Shown here: in pieces, positions 38,150 to 49,170 of the stretch
Position numbering within the stretch: position 1 is the first letter of the stretch
Layout: each line of letters starts with the position of its first letter
Source of the DNA: Glossina fuscipes
Taxonomy: Eukaryota > Arthropoda > Insecta > Diptera > Glossinidae
DNA length: 64,000 nucleotides
Reading direction: 5' to 3'
Assembly (NCBI RefSeq): GCF_014805625.2
Contig: NW_023998457.1
Coordinates: forward strand, 3,409,678-3,473,677
Notes under the pieces: generated by a model
The model's input: the letters and a program-made list of their open reading frames with translations, nothing else
What the model was told of the DNA's origin: nothing
The model's database searches: none
Position numbers and translations under genes: made by a program

Positions 38150-38900
38150 TAAGTTGAGATCTCAATATAAATTTTCACTAACACCGCTAACGAGTTTGAA
38201 GAGTTTCGGATCATAAATATTTTATTATATCCGCTGTAAGGATTTACAGACTTTAAGAACTTTAAGGGCTTTATGTGTATAGTCGAAGTGTAGCTGAGAC
38301 AATAATTGAGACAAGCGTTCAGGCGTTGAAAAATTCCGCTGATTAGTTTTTCGAAAGCATAGCAAAGAAGCTTCACATGCAGACTCGAATTGTAGCTCAA
38401 AGACTAAGTGAGATAGGTAAAGTAAAAAAGTTCGGAGCGCTTCGAGATATAATTACTCCGTTAAATCCATTGTAACCCCTTTAGGGACTTTAAGTGCAGA
38501 GTCGAAGCGTAGCTTAGACAAAAATTGAGATAGGCATTCTCGCGCTTAAAAATACTGCTGGTTATCTTATGATTGCAATATAATTTTCGAAAGCAGAGCA
38601 AATCCATTGTAGCGCCTTTACGGACTTTAAGAACTTTAAGGGGATAATAATTGAGGTAAGTTTTCGGGAATTAAAGAATTCTTTGAGAAGAAGAATTTCT
38701 TTACGGACTTAACATGTACAGTGCTCAGACAATAATTAAGATAAGTGTTTAGGCGTAGAAGTATTCCGCTAATTATCTTAAGATCTCAATATAATTTATC
38801 GCAAATACAGCAAACAAGTTCGAAGCGCTTCAGAATATAATAACCCCGTTATATCCATTTGAATACCGTTATGGGCCTTACGTGCATTATAGTCTCTTAA
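38150..38900. repeat. Decayed tandem array, period about 215 bp
   Basis: The phrase 'gtgtagctgagacaataattgag' (38288) recurs as 'gcgtagcttagacaaaaattgag' (38507) and 'cagtgctcagacaataattaag' (38719), 219 and 212 bp apart. Other phrases keep the same order and spacing: 'ttcaggcgttgaaaaattccgctgattag', 'tctcaatataaattttc', 'aagcgcttcgagatataat', 'gttaaatccattgtaacccctttagggacttta' (38458-38490). At least three diverged units are visible. No coding or transposon features are seen. Confidence 0.7.
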
Positions 38901-39239
38901 TTATTCGCTTTAGGAATGATGAAAATCACGGCCACCACGGTACTCCCCGAAGGACCGTAACCACTATCCAGGACTCACACCTTGGTTGGCTGCTGTGTTC
39001 AAAGTATTATTAGACATACCAGCTGCCATCACAGCTTCCCCATGGTATGTCATATAAGCAATAGCAAAATATCGTAATATTAATGGAATTACGATAAAGT
39101 CTTTCTCGATTCTTATATTTACAAGAAATTAAAAAAAAAAAAAATTCCGCTGCAGTAAACACAGACCAAAAGCAGACTAATGGAAATTAAGCCAAATTGA
39201 TTATATAACATCTAAGCAAATTGCATTCGGCTGTGTTTG

Positions 39240-39800
39240 AATCATTTATATCCAGCCCCAAGTAGTACAGTAGAGTAGATATTTATTGTTTCTTGCAGTT
39301 TAAGAGTAACAAGCGAAATTCGCTGTTTTTAGTTTTTGAACACAGAGGTGTTCTCACATTATGCTGCACTGCAACTCCAATGTCATTATTGGAGCCAACA
39401 TCTTCATTTGTGCGGCCCGAAAAATGTTTACAATAGACATTACACACACAAACAGGCGGACAACCGGACAGATAGGAACGCTTAAATGATTTCAGAATTT
39501 GATGCCTATCAAGGATATACACAGATGGGCAGAAATTTAGGTCCGAATTGTACTTTTCAGTTCTATGTGTCAGAAGCAAGTTCCATAAAGTCCATAAAGT
39601 GCCTTTATATGTCGACTGTGCAAAATTAATTTCCGGATTCCTAAGATGAGACAATTCTTGCAGTAAGATGTCGAAGGCCTTTATAGTGATTTAGTGAAAT
39701 AGTTGCGTCCTCGTTAAGTCCATTTAGATTTTGATGCTGATCAAAACGCTTCCTTCTGGATGCTGCAAATGCCGCGACAAAATGATTATACCTTTAATTT
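39240..39800 (-). mobile_element. DINE-1-like fragment(s), form II
   Basis: 'acacagaggtgttctcaca', 'gaaaaatgtttacaatagacattacacac' and 'aggcggacaaccggacag' (about 39453-39470), then 'gaatttgatgcctatcaagg', match the second half-unit of the copies at 4.9-5.3 and 42.0-42.4 kb. A second short stretch (39720-39760) reads 'ttttgatgctgatcaaaacgcttccttctgg', the familiar INE-1-like phrase. A 123-residue minus-strand frame here is only a shadow. Confidence 0.55.
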
Positions 39801-41169
39801 TCGCCGTTGGACATACCGCACACTTGGCACGTATACCATCCAGCTGAAATTGCAGAGGCAAGCAGAATTAAATGTTGTTGTTGTTGTTGTTGTTGTTCAT
39901 TAAATGGATAATAATTAGTTTTTACTTTTTAATATTTCTTTGTCTTTCAATAGGAGAGGTTTAGAGGTTTATGTTTAAAGAAAAACAATGTCTCTAGGAG
40001 GTCATGTGGAATTATTTAATGCTTTTGAATGCAATCTAAACTGCCGTAATCTTAAGCTAAATTACTTGGCGAATGAAATCATTCTGAAATCATTCGCTTA
40101 TGAAAATTCCATAATACAAATGTAATAAAATTATTGCTCCAAATGTTTGTGACGCATTGAAGTACATACCGCAAGAGCAATATGTCCATTTGTCCCTCTC
40201 TTGAAATGGTAAGAAATTTGCTGAGCAAAAAATTCGGGCCAAAAAAAACAGAGAAACTAGAAATGACCGGAGCCCAATTTTTTTCTATCACACAATTGGA
40301 ACTAAGAACAAGAAAAGAAAATTTATGACGTAATTAAATTAATTCATCTGCTGTTATTGATAGACTAACGGTTTCCTAAGTTCCTAAATGTGTTGAAAGA
40401 TTAAAAGCTTTAAGTTCGATTAACTTATATGCAAGTTCGACAATCACCTAAACTGAACCGAGGAGATCTCATTCAAGGACCTATATTATAAACGAAGGTA
40501 GAATATATAACAATGGTTTAAAATTTTTGAAATGTACGATGTATACGATATGCGGATAGCCGTCAACTTACTCTATTCTGACAAAACAGCAAGGGAAACA
40601 AAAGCTTGAAGAAATTCTCTTTCTCATCACAATATGGCTTCAGCTCATTCATTGAAGGTTGCATAGGCAAAAGTGCTCGCATGAATTTCAAATCCTTTCC
40701 TAACACCGCAATATTATCTGATATGATGATTGTCGCGCGTCCAACTGAATAAAAAAAATTCCTATACCAAGCAGATAACTCAATTAACTTTCCATCTAAC
40801 AAATATGTGGCATGACATTGCGCCACTGTGACAGTTGTTTTACTGAGCTCGCTTAGAGAAAACTCTGAATTCCGTTCGTTGATTGAAGAAAAAGAAAGAT
40901 AGAAAAAAGGATACCACTGACAACCAACATTGGTCTGAAAGGTGTTGAGACGAAAACATAATTTTGTGGATGATTTACTAATTTTAGAGAAAGACGTACG
41001 GAGGCAGATCATTCTGGACCCAGTGGTCTCCCAAGATCCATAGATGCCCATTTAAAAATGCACAAAATCGTTGTGTAAGATCCAAAACTGAAATTGCATT
41101 AGATAGCTGCCACCTTAAGAATATACGACGTATCCACTACTTTCTGTATGCATTTGTCCATAAGAAAGT
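39801..41169. other. Stretch with one unassigned 162-residue minus frame
   Basis: The minus frame 40563-41051 starts at an ATG, is not low-complexity, and is the longest such frame in the window. It shows AWYRNFFYSVGRATIIISDN in the middle and a C-terminal KENFFKLLFPLLF. I recognise no domain. It has no obvious splice-linked continuation. It may be a piece of an unidentified transposon or chance. Confidence 0.35.
39873..39898. repeat. (GTT)n trinucleotide repeat
   Basis: About eight GTT units. A similar short run lies at 29588-29607 and an (AAC)n-type run at 37318-37350. Confidence 0.9.
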
Positions 41170-41440
41170 TGTGTTCAAAGCGGGTGAAGACTTTGTTTAT
41201 TTTAAATAACGTCAGGTTAACGAAACAGAGCGCTGTTGGGCGCTGCTTAGCAGATATAAAAAAGAATTTTTCTTGCTATACGTAAAACGTTCACTGAAGA
41301 GTCAAATGGGCAGCCGGTCGAGTGAAGAATAACCAACGAAAAACATCCAAAGTGATCAAAAAAGGCACCTTCACTTTAACAACAATGACTTATTTGAAGG
41401 CCGGCACTAATTAGAAGTCATATGGGTGTTGGAACAGTGT
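41170..41440 (+). pseudogene. Probable mariner-family transposase relic
   Basis: From 41216 one frame reads VNETERCWALLSRYKKEFF, like the mariner segment 'eRv..c..LL.RYKkeeFL.rivTgDEtW'. After a frameshift, from 41287, it reads TFTEESNGQPVE, stop, RITNEKHPK, stop, SKKAPS. This resembles 'yTPE.k.QS.eW......PK..k..pSAGKVmatvFWD', with the two TGA stops where TGG (Trp) is usual. A later TYLKAGTN (about 41390) recalls 'DYLEKGkTIN'. Key Asp residues of the DDD triad are not preserved. Order and spacing fit a decayed transposase, but each match is short. It is followed at once by DINE-1-like DNA. Confidence 0.5.
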
Positions 41441-41535
41441 TGCCGTATACATGTCAAAACGGAAGATTATAAGGTTATGACATATTTTGAACTGTTCGAC
41501 AACTTGTCTTACGTGGAAGGAAAATGAAGGAGAAC

Positions 41536-42640
41536 AAGTGAGAAAATTATATTCGGCCGTGACCTAATCTGACCTAATCTAATCAACTTTATCCTAAAAA
41601 ACTGAGACTAACAAAAAAGGAAAGAGATCTCAATTCTAGGACTCCTTATTATTAGATGGGCTTCACTGATTAATTCTATTTTTAGAATAAAAATGGAAAT
41701 TTATATTGTGTATGTATTGTACTTTATGAGTAACAAGCAAAAAACACGGAAATCAAAGGTGCTTGCAGTTTTTGTTATATAGACGTGTGGGCATGGTAGG
41801 CGCGTTTTTGATCGCTTTGGGTTATTTTCAAATTCTTTTGCAAATTCGTAAGCGATATCTTCACTTTTGCCAACGGGAGACAACAGTGTTGAGCAGCCGC
41901 ATATACGGATAGACAAGCAGACGGACATAGTTACGTGATTTCCGAATTTGAAACCGACCAAGCATTTATATACTTTACGGGGTATTTGAAGCTTATTGCT
42001 GCGCTTTAAAAAAGACGTTGATAAAAAAAAAGAAAAATTTAATACACTCTAATATTGGGTGGATATGGTCAACTTGGCCCACTTTTATACAGATACTACA
42101 GCATCACCCATAAGTACAAATATTTGTACATTTATCTGCTAAAGTTTATGAGGAATGAGCAAGAAATGAATTTTCTTTTATTCGTTTTGAAAACCAGAGG
42201 TGTTCTCAGTTTACATGGTACCGTAGGCGTGTCGCCAGATTGATTTGCCCTGTTTTCAATACCAAACTGCGTCCAAGAACTTGCAATATTTCCGTGAAAC
42301 TTTAGTTCGATGCTTCATTGTTGCGGCCAGGAAAATGTTTACAACAGACATTGCACGCCGGGACAGGCGGACGGACAAATAGACAGACATGGTTAAATTG
42401 ATTCTGACTTTGATGCTGATCAAGAATATGTATATTTTAAGGCTTCCCTCGTGTTATGTTCTACTGTGTATTCAATTTTCGAACGATTTTGTCTAATTTC
42501 AATGCCAACTTGCATACAAGAACTTGCAATCTTCGCGTCAAATTTGAAGCCGTTTGCTGCATTTTTGCGATCAGAACGATATTTACCACAGGCGTTACTT
42601 AGATGGATATACTGCTTATCCGCCGGCGATGAGTATAAAA
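41536..42640 (-). mobile_element. DINE-1-like DNA, form II, compound copy
   Basis: It starts ACAAGTGAGAAAATTATATTCGG, like the end at 4498. Successive units carry 'acaagcagacggacat' (41913-41928) and GGACAGGCGGACGGACAAATAG (about 42360-42382), the latter followed by 'tttgatgctgatcaagaat'. It finishes 'gatgagtataaaa' near 42640. Three half-length blocks repeat the same internal phrases ('ccaagaacttgcaat' at about 42272 and 42519). It is therefore a tandem or nested compound rather than a single insertion. Confidence 0.55.
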
Positions 42641-43564
42641 AGTTGCAAATTTCTTGTCTTTTGTATCCCGAATTAAAGAAGAAATTAGTTTGGAGAGTAA
42701 AATTTAATATTGTCAAGGAAGATTGCATTTTTGCATATTACATAACTTATATATTGATTGCAGTGGCATACCTTGGATTCGTTAGAAACATTTTTTTTCG
42801 GTTTTTCTTTAATGAATGAATCCAAATATGTATTATATATATTTATGCATCGACGGAAAGAAGAAAAACAAATATGAAGACGGTAAAAAAAAAAAGAAAT
42901 GCCTCTGGCTAAAATATTTGCCAACAAGAGCAGAAAGAAAAAAAAAAATTATATGAATATGATACGCAACTGGGCATAAAAGCAAAACTTTCAAACTTAA
43001 ATCATATATACATATTTATATATACACGTACACATACATGAACAGCAACAGGATATTATAGGTATACGTACGTAGCCATACGGATGTTATATAAGACGTA
43101 TATATGCATACATATGCACATATATATGCCTGCATGTTTACGTATGTTTGTATGTGTATATGTGTACTTTGCACGATTCCATTTATTTGTATGAGAATCT
43201 AAAGGATAGTGTACCAAATGAGAGCATATTTTATTGTTCTTCCCTATAATAGAATGTTTCGGTTATTGTTGTTGTTGTTTGTTTCTTTTGTTTTCGTTTT
43301 TTCTAAATGCCCGCACTAATGTTTTGAAGATGAAATAACAACAACAACAACGGCAGCAGCAACAAATAGTGGAATTGCTTGTTTTATATTAAAAACACAC
43401 AAAACAGTGACACAAACAAACTTACCTCGTGAATGCATAGGCGATTGGAACAAAAGCACGTCTGTGTTTTATCTGCGTTACCATTTATTAAATACACATA
43501 TGTAGGTATGTAAAGAACTTTTGCGAAACGAGATGTTTAAATGTAGTTTGTATCTGAAAGAGGC

Positions 43565-43596
<32 letters not shown>

Positions 43597-43743
43597 TGTG
43601 ATGGGATTTAAGCATACATACAAATTTATAAGCATATACATACATGCATACATGTACATATATGTATATACGTAGATATGTATATGCTTATATATATATA
43701 TATATATGTGTGTACATGTATGAGTATATGCTTATATGCTCAT

Positions 43744-43785
<42 letters not shown>

Positions 43786-45639
43786 ATGTGTCTGGGTTTG
43801 TATTTGTGTAGAAATTCTTTACAATGACGTTTGTCTGATTTAGCTGCTAAATCAGTCTTCAACGTACATAAAGGAAATGAGACACAGTAGCGCCCACTCA
43901 GCCATAAAAGATTATTCTGACAAAAAAAGAAAACAAAAACAAAAAACTAAAAACAAAAAACGAGAAAATAAAATAAAATATAAAACACTTTTTTGTGTGT
44001 CAGCAGTCGCATTGAATGCAGATAAGCACTGCTGGCACTAAAAGCACTAAAAAGCATTAAAGTATGTTTGTCAGCCATACCGTATGCATGAGTTTGTATG
44101 AGTGCGTTATGGTATGTGTTTTATAACTTTGTAAATATAAATATTCATGTTTTTATCATAATACCCCAAACAAATTGCTGTTGTTTTAGATTTTGTTATT
44201 TTTTTGTTGTATTTTTTTCTTTTTTTTTTTTATGTTATATTTTATTGTTTTGCTTTTTAATTACATTCTAATGTGTAAGCAAGAAAACAGGCTAGATTTT
44301 GTCGGTCAAACCGTTTTGTGTTTTATACCACAAAGTAAAGCGTGCAAGTATGCATTTATTTATGGACTATGATATTCTTCCTATTCTCTATTATAAAAAC
44401 AAAAAAAACAAAAAGAAAAGAAAAAGTAAAATAAAAATAAAATTCATTCATTATTATATACAAAATAATGTATTATTAGTCACTTTGCGAATAATTCAAA
44501 AGTCTCTCGTAATAGGCGGACGCCGAGGGAAAAATGATCTTTATTTTATTGCAGGAGGTTACGAGTAAAAGGACAAAGTTAACATAACGATTTAGTTTTG
44601 AAAGTTTTTTTATTTTTATTAGTAAGCATATAAAGAAAAAAAAAAATAATAATAATAAATTATTATGTATTTAATTGAGTCATAAAATTTATTTTAATTT
44701 ATGCGATAAAATAACATTTTTCTTTCTTCCTCTTTTTTCTTTTCATTTTTTTTTTTTTTTTTTTTTTTTTTATTTTTCTTCTGTAAATTAAAAGTATTTG
44801 TCCGTAGAACGTAGTATCTGTTGAGTCTATGTAGAAATGCAAATGAATTGCAAACAAAACCTATGATAAACTTAACATCATTTTGTTCAGTGTGAGAGTT
44901 AGTTAGTCCTTCTCGCTTTATTTTCCCTCTTTTTTCTATTCATAATAATTTCTCAATTCTTGGAAATAAAATGACTCGTGCAACTAAAATTTCCATTATT
45001 CAAATTGATCTATGGCCTTTAAGACAACTTACGACGTAAGGGTGCCAAGATTATCCTTTGATTGCTCTAAAAATTCACTACTTCTGCTCTATGGAAGGTC
45101 AGATTTTTCCAGCACTAACTAATGTGCTTTAACATTGTTGCTAGAGTCAATCAATGTTTACAGTTCTGCTTCTTGAGTTTCATTATCTTCATTACCTAGA
45201 TGTTCGGAGATTGTCAATCGAGTGTTATTGGTAACTGATCAAGATTAGATTACCTAAACATATTATTTAACACATTGCCTTGTGAACAAATATCTGAAGA
45301 GGCAAGGCCTTGGCTGTGCGACCGAGCTTGCTTACCTTGCTGTTCATGCTAAAAAATTTGTATTAGATAAGAATGAGTCTTGATCGCAGATTTTGTTTTT
45401 TGTAGCCTTTGCCCATCCCACAATGGCCCAACATTACTCCTCTTCCATAGCAATCACTGCTCTTCATCTTTGTCTTCTTGTTCTTCTTCTGTTTCAATAT
45501 TTTATTTTTCCTTACTTCAGCCCTTACCTTTTCTTTCTTCTAATTGTACTTCTTGTTCTCCTCCCTATTGTAGATATTGTTCTTGTTCTACTTCTTTTTT
45601 TGTCTCAGTCCTTGCTTTCTTTTTTTTTCTTTTTTCGAT
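42641..45639. other. AT-rich, microsatellite-dense block
   Basis: 'tacatatata' words fill 42990-43150 and 43590-43740, followed by (TG)n. T runs lie at 44200-44240 and 44745-44772. The last 250 bp are pyrimidine-rich (45470-45640) and may belong to the SINE next door. No DINE-1-like copy is seen. Confidence 0.6.
43743..43784. repeat. (TG)n microsatellite
   Basis: About 20 TG units after a dense run of 'tatatgcttatat' and 'tacatacatg' words (43600-43740). Confidence 0.95.
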
Positions 45640-45960
45640 ATGACCAATTACTGAAGGGAAGCTGCCTATTAGCGTAACGCGATAACGGTCAAAAATGGGT
45701 TGAGGGAAGAGAGAGACAGCAACAAACAGAGAGACGGTGGCCATAATATCACTATATTATGTGGATGTGTGCCCAATTAGCCAGAGTTTTTCTTTTACCG
45801 ACACGACAGCTACGACCGAAGTAAACTCTACCGCACTGAGGTTTGAACCCGCGAACACTAACCTGATAGTCGCGATTCTTGCTCTTGCTGCTATCCTTTT
45901 TCTTATATTTTTTATATTTCCCCTTCTTCTTCTTAATTCTTAATTAGTTTCTACTTTTAA
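45640..45960 (-). mobile_element. tRNA-derived SINE copy (minus strand)
   Basis: Read on the minus strand it has 'ggttagtgttcgcgggttcaaacctcagtgcggtag' at about 45830-45865. The GCGGGTTCAAACCTC stretch is a good pol III B box (consensus GGTTCGANNCC). Then come 'agagtttacttcggtcgtagct', a variable stretch with 'ggccaccgtctctctg', a pyrimidine-rich region, and 'ttgaccgttatcgcgttacgctaa' near 45660-45690. The same blocks recur in four other places in this window. A tRNA-like head with an unrelated body is the hallmark of a SINE. Confidence 0.6.
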
Positions 45961-46959
45961 GGGAGAGAGTGTCCGCCTGAGCAACCCGAACGAACGTAGA
46001 GTCGGATCTCAAGCGCGGCAATCTTTTTAATAAGGCCGATGGCCGATGTTCTTAGAATTTACTTCTCGAGCTAAATTAATAATTATAATAATAATCAGGG
46101 AGAGAACAGAAATTTTCGAAAGAAATCGAAATAAGTCTCAACCTAAAGTTGCAATATCCCTGCTGTGCCCGTACATGTATCAAAGATGTCGAACATTTCA
46201 AAAGAATACAAAGGCTTTTCGTCCATTCGAGTTTCTACTAATTAAATGCTGCTTGGAATTTGCTCTTTGTGACCAGATACAGCTGGATGAGTTCTTCCAA
46301 TCATAATTTCAGCTTTTACGCAACATGAGCAGCCCCTAAGCAATTTGACCTCTTGAGGTCTGATTCAATCATGGCAGTAGCTTGAAGAGATGTTACCCGA
46401 AAATTTTGATTTATTGCATTTCTTCTCTTAATTTATGCGGGGAGGTAACATCGCTGTTGTTTCGCAGTCCACGTTCGCCTAAGTTATTCGAAATAGTTGC
46501 TTAATCATTGTTGAGGTAATTTTCGCTCTTTTAAGGCCTTAACAGCTGTAAATAAAAATCGGCAAGACAGCTTGCTATTGCCGTGTTCTCTATATGCAGA
46601 GCACAACCATTCTCTTTCGGAAATATAAAAGAGAACCGCCTCAAAAAATACCAATTTTCCTGTTCATGTTTAACATTAAAGCTGTCCATGCTTTACATAT
46701 ATCTGTTTCCATCAAAAGGGATTATTTTACTTCCCTTGTTTGTGCAATCGCCAACATAGTCAAAAATGGTGATAAGAAGCTGACATTTGGCATGAACCTT
46801 GATCGACTGGTTAAAATAGTTTGCAGTTTAGCCATATGCACTACCGCAATAAGAAACTAACACTAAAAGAAATTAACATAACCTCAATTCTTCCATGTGT
46901 TCGTCTATAACTATGATCCTGTAGAGATAATTCTAATAACCTGTGACCTGTGTATGTGT
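45961..46959. other. Non-genic stretch before the non-LTR relic
   Basis: Two plus frames (46046-46306 with 86 residues and 46594-46860 with 88 residues) lie just upstream of the RT-like fragment on the same strand. They could be decayed parts of that element, but I see no endonuclease motif in them. Confidence 0.4.
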
Positions 46960-47115
46960 GTTCTTAAAATTTTTTCGTTAATTGTGGACGTTCTTGGAAA
47001 GATCATGCAGATGGTTCTGCCAAACAGACTGCAGGTAGCAGGATATGAAAACGTTCTCGATGTTCTTTCGAGGTTCTGTCAGTTTCTTTTACACTTTGAG
47101 CGAGCGTATGAATAA
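46960..47115 (+). pseudogene. Reverse-transcriptase N-terminal fragment of a non-LTR element
   Basis: Within a 72-residue frame (46897-47115), residues 30-46 read VDVLGKIMQMVLPNRLQ, followed 11 residues later by LSRFCQF. Non-LTR reverse transcriptases carry '(C)LLD..GK..E..I..RL' and, at that spacing, 'LS..QFGF' in their first conserved blocks. The catalytic FADD-type box is absent because the homology stops near 47110. The match rests on one short block, so this is a fair but not certain call. The RNase H-tail relic downstream on the same strand raises confidence. Confidence 0.55.
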
Positions 47116-47819
47116 CTCGCATTTATATTTTAACCATGGAATTTTAATCGATCAGGAGATGTCTGTGTCAAAAAGCGGCCCTGTGTGAATTGCACCTGCG
47201 GGCTAAACATTTTTCAAAAGGATAAATTAATTTAGGATCAGGTTCTAGTGTTAAAAGATATCTATACCGTGGGTATGTTGTGTTAGTCTAGATAAATGCT
47301 TCCGTAAAGTCTTTGCACAAAATTAATTTTTCTAACCCATGCTCTCTTTATTTACATTATGTTTTATTGCTTTTTCTTACGCTCTTTTAATTTACAATCT
47401 AAAGCTAATAAGCAGATGGTTATACCCAATTTTTGTAAAGTTTGTAGCGAAAATTTAAAAAAAAAAATTAATATTGCTTTCTTTCTTTTGACACTAGTAC
47501 GAGAAAAAACCGCTGCAGAAAATTTCGTATATGATCCCTAAGCTCTCCTTATAATCTAGAGGTAATCGCTGCATTCTTTCTTTAGAGTGATTGTATCTCT
47601 TTTTTAAGACACGTCGGTGATGATTGTTATTTATTGATGATGATGACCTTCTTTGTGATGATTAAAGTTAAAGATTTGCTTTCAACTTTTAAAACCATTC
47701 CAGCATTGACATTATATTAAAGGATGAATTAGCAACACAGAAAATATCGGATTGCCATTGGAAGCAATGCGCAGGACAAGGGTAAGCAAACATATTTATA
47801 ATATCTTTCAGCGTAGGAT

Positions 47820-48115
47820 ACAAGGTGCTGGAACTAAGAAGGAGCGATATACGCTTTGTCAAATGATTCTAAACTGGTCATAATGCCCTCTGGTGCCACC
47901 TGAGGAACCGATGCATACCTGTGACACCCACTTATCCAGACTCTGCCAAGAGACGGGCGAAATGTCCGATCATTTTCTATGAGAATGTGAGGTTATCTGC
48001 AGAATCAGAGACCAAGTGTTTGGTTAACATTTTATAACGCCGGACACTGTACGGCGCTCCGAATCAACGAAAGTGACAGGATTGATAAGTATTCTAAAAC
48101 TCGAGGGCTAAGGGT
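47820..48115 (+). pseudogene. Non-LTR retrotransposon relic: C-terminal tail after RNase H
   Basis: Two frames joined by a frameshift spell the tail of an RNase H-type non-LTR polyprotein. The first gives TGHNALWCHLRNR from 47873. The second, from about 47926, gives SRLCQETGEMSDHFL, then a stop, ECEV, and later IRDQVFG. Related elements have 'LTGH..LW.HL..MGI...P.CR.CQE..ET..HFLCECE', so the Cys/His knuckle is recognisable although its last Cys is now a TGA. At least three stops and one frameshift show it is dead. It has the same strand as, and lies about 0.8 kb downstream of, a reverse-transcriptase-like fragment. The two may be pieces of one insertion with most of RT and RNase H deleted. 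Confidence 0.75.
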
Positions 48116-48378
48116 CGAGCGAGTGTAATAGATTTTCTAGGTCGCGGTACAGATATCCCACACAATTAATGATATTGATGATGGCAAACATATATAACTA
48201 TCGTTATGCATTATAGGATAAATCGGGTTGTATTTTTAGAAGGATTACATACATGTCTTGCAATTTTTTAACGCAGAATTATGCATAAACTCAATAATTC
48301 TGAATTTACTTGCTTGCGCCTCATAGTTTTATTACTTTCCCAGACCTACTCATTCACACACATCGCATGCCTACATGC

Positions 48379-48410
<32 letters not shown>

Positions 48411-49089
48411 CATATATATATATATTTATGGGAGACATATGGAGATATAACAATAATATCGCAAACGTACTTTCGTTGAGTATATTTGTGTCATTATAGT
48501 CATGTGGGTTTTAGTGTAAATCATTTTTCATATCACATGCAGTAAACATACACACACATACACAGGCATACATATACATTAGTAATGTGCCATATAAAAT
48601 ACAATAAATGATCCAATTCTTCGCATTGGGTTCCCATGTGCTCTCTATCTTTGAACGATAATAACTTTTAGACATGAATGTTTTTCTTTATTCTTTTTAT
48701 TAAAGAACGTTTAAAGCGATTGCTTCAATATGTGTATGCTTGGGTATGCGTGCGTGTGTGTGTGTGTGTGCATAGCATAGTTGAGTTCAAAATTTATGTC
48801 TAACAATTATACTTAATTTGCTAATAGCCTTTGACTTTACTGGGTCTGTTTCAGTTATTGTTGATTTGCTTTCCTAAACCTATTATGAACACATTGCACT
48901 TACAATAAAATCGAAGTAAACTTGATTAAGTGAAGTATTTCTTCTTTTTTGTTTTTTTTTTGTTTTTTTTTTTTTTGTAAATCTACAATTATTTTGGTTT
49001 ATATGCATACACATATATTTTGGGCAATATTTTGTTAATATTATAAATATAAGTAATAAAAAAAATAACTGCCTCCAGTATAAATAAAG
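48116..49089. other. AT-rich block before the tRNA
   Basis: (TA)n at about 48380-48425, CA- and GT-rich words, and T runs at 48950-48976. Nothing else is recognised. Confidence 0.6.
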
Positions 49090-49096
49090 AAAAAAA
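49090..49096 (-). terminator. RNA polymerase III terminator of tRNA-Thr
   Basis: Seven A on the plus strand give a T7 run on the tRNA strand, starting 3 nt after the discriminator base. A run of four or more T is the usual pol III stop in animals, so it supports the tRNA gene being transcribed. Confidence 0.9.
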
Positions 49097-49098
49097 GA

Positions 49099-49170
49099 TG
49101 CCTCCTGTGAGGATTGAACTCACGACCCCTGGTTTACAAGACCAGTGCTCTGCCACTGAGCTAAAGAGGC
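49099..49170 (-). tRNA. tRNA-Thr (anticodon TGT)
   Basis: Read on the minus strand this folds into a complete 72-nt cloverleaf. The 7-bp acceptor GCCTCTT pairs with AGGAGGC (one T-G wobble) and the discriminator is A. The D arm is GCTC/GAGC with a 7-nt loop. The anticodon stem CTGGT/ACCAG encloses the loop CTTGTAA, which puts anticodon TGT at 49136-49138. The variable loop has 5 nt, and the T arm GTGAG/CTCAC has loop TTCAATC. No intron is seen and all stems pair, so it is probably functional. It decodes ACA threonine codons. It sits alone in an AT-rich, microsatellite-bearing block with no neighbouring tRNA or protein gene visible. The internal A box (TAGCTCAGTGG) and B box (GTTCAATCC) would serve RNA polymerase III. 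Confidence 0.97.

Noticed and set aside
39283..39654. 123-residue minus-strand open frame
   Set aside because: It overlaps a DINE-1-like fragment, and the frame is a shadow of the repeat.
45380..45677. 87- and 94-residue Ser/Leu-rich plus frames
   Set aside because: They arise from a pyrimidine-rich tract next to the SINE copy. The composition is that of the tract in each frame.
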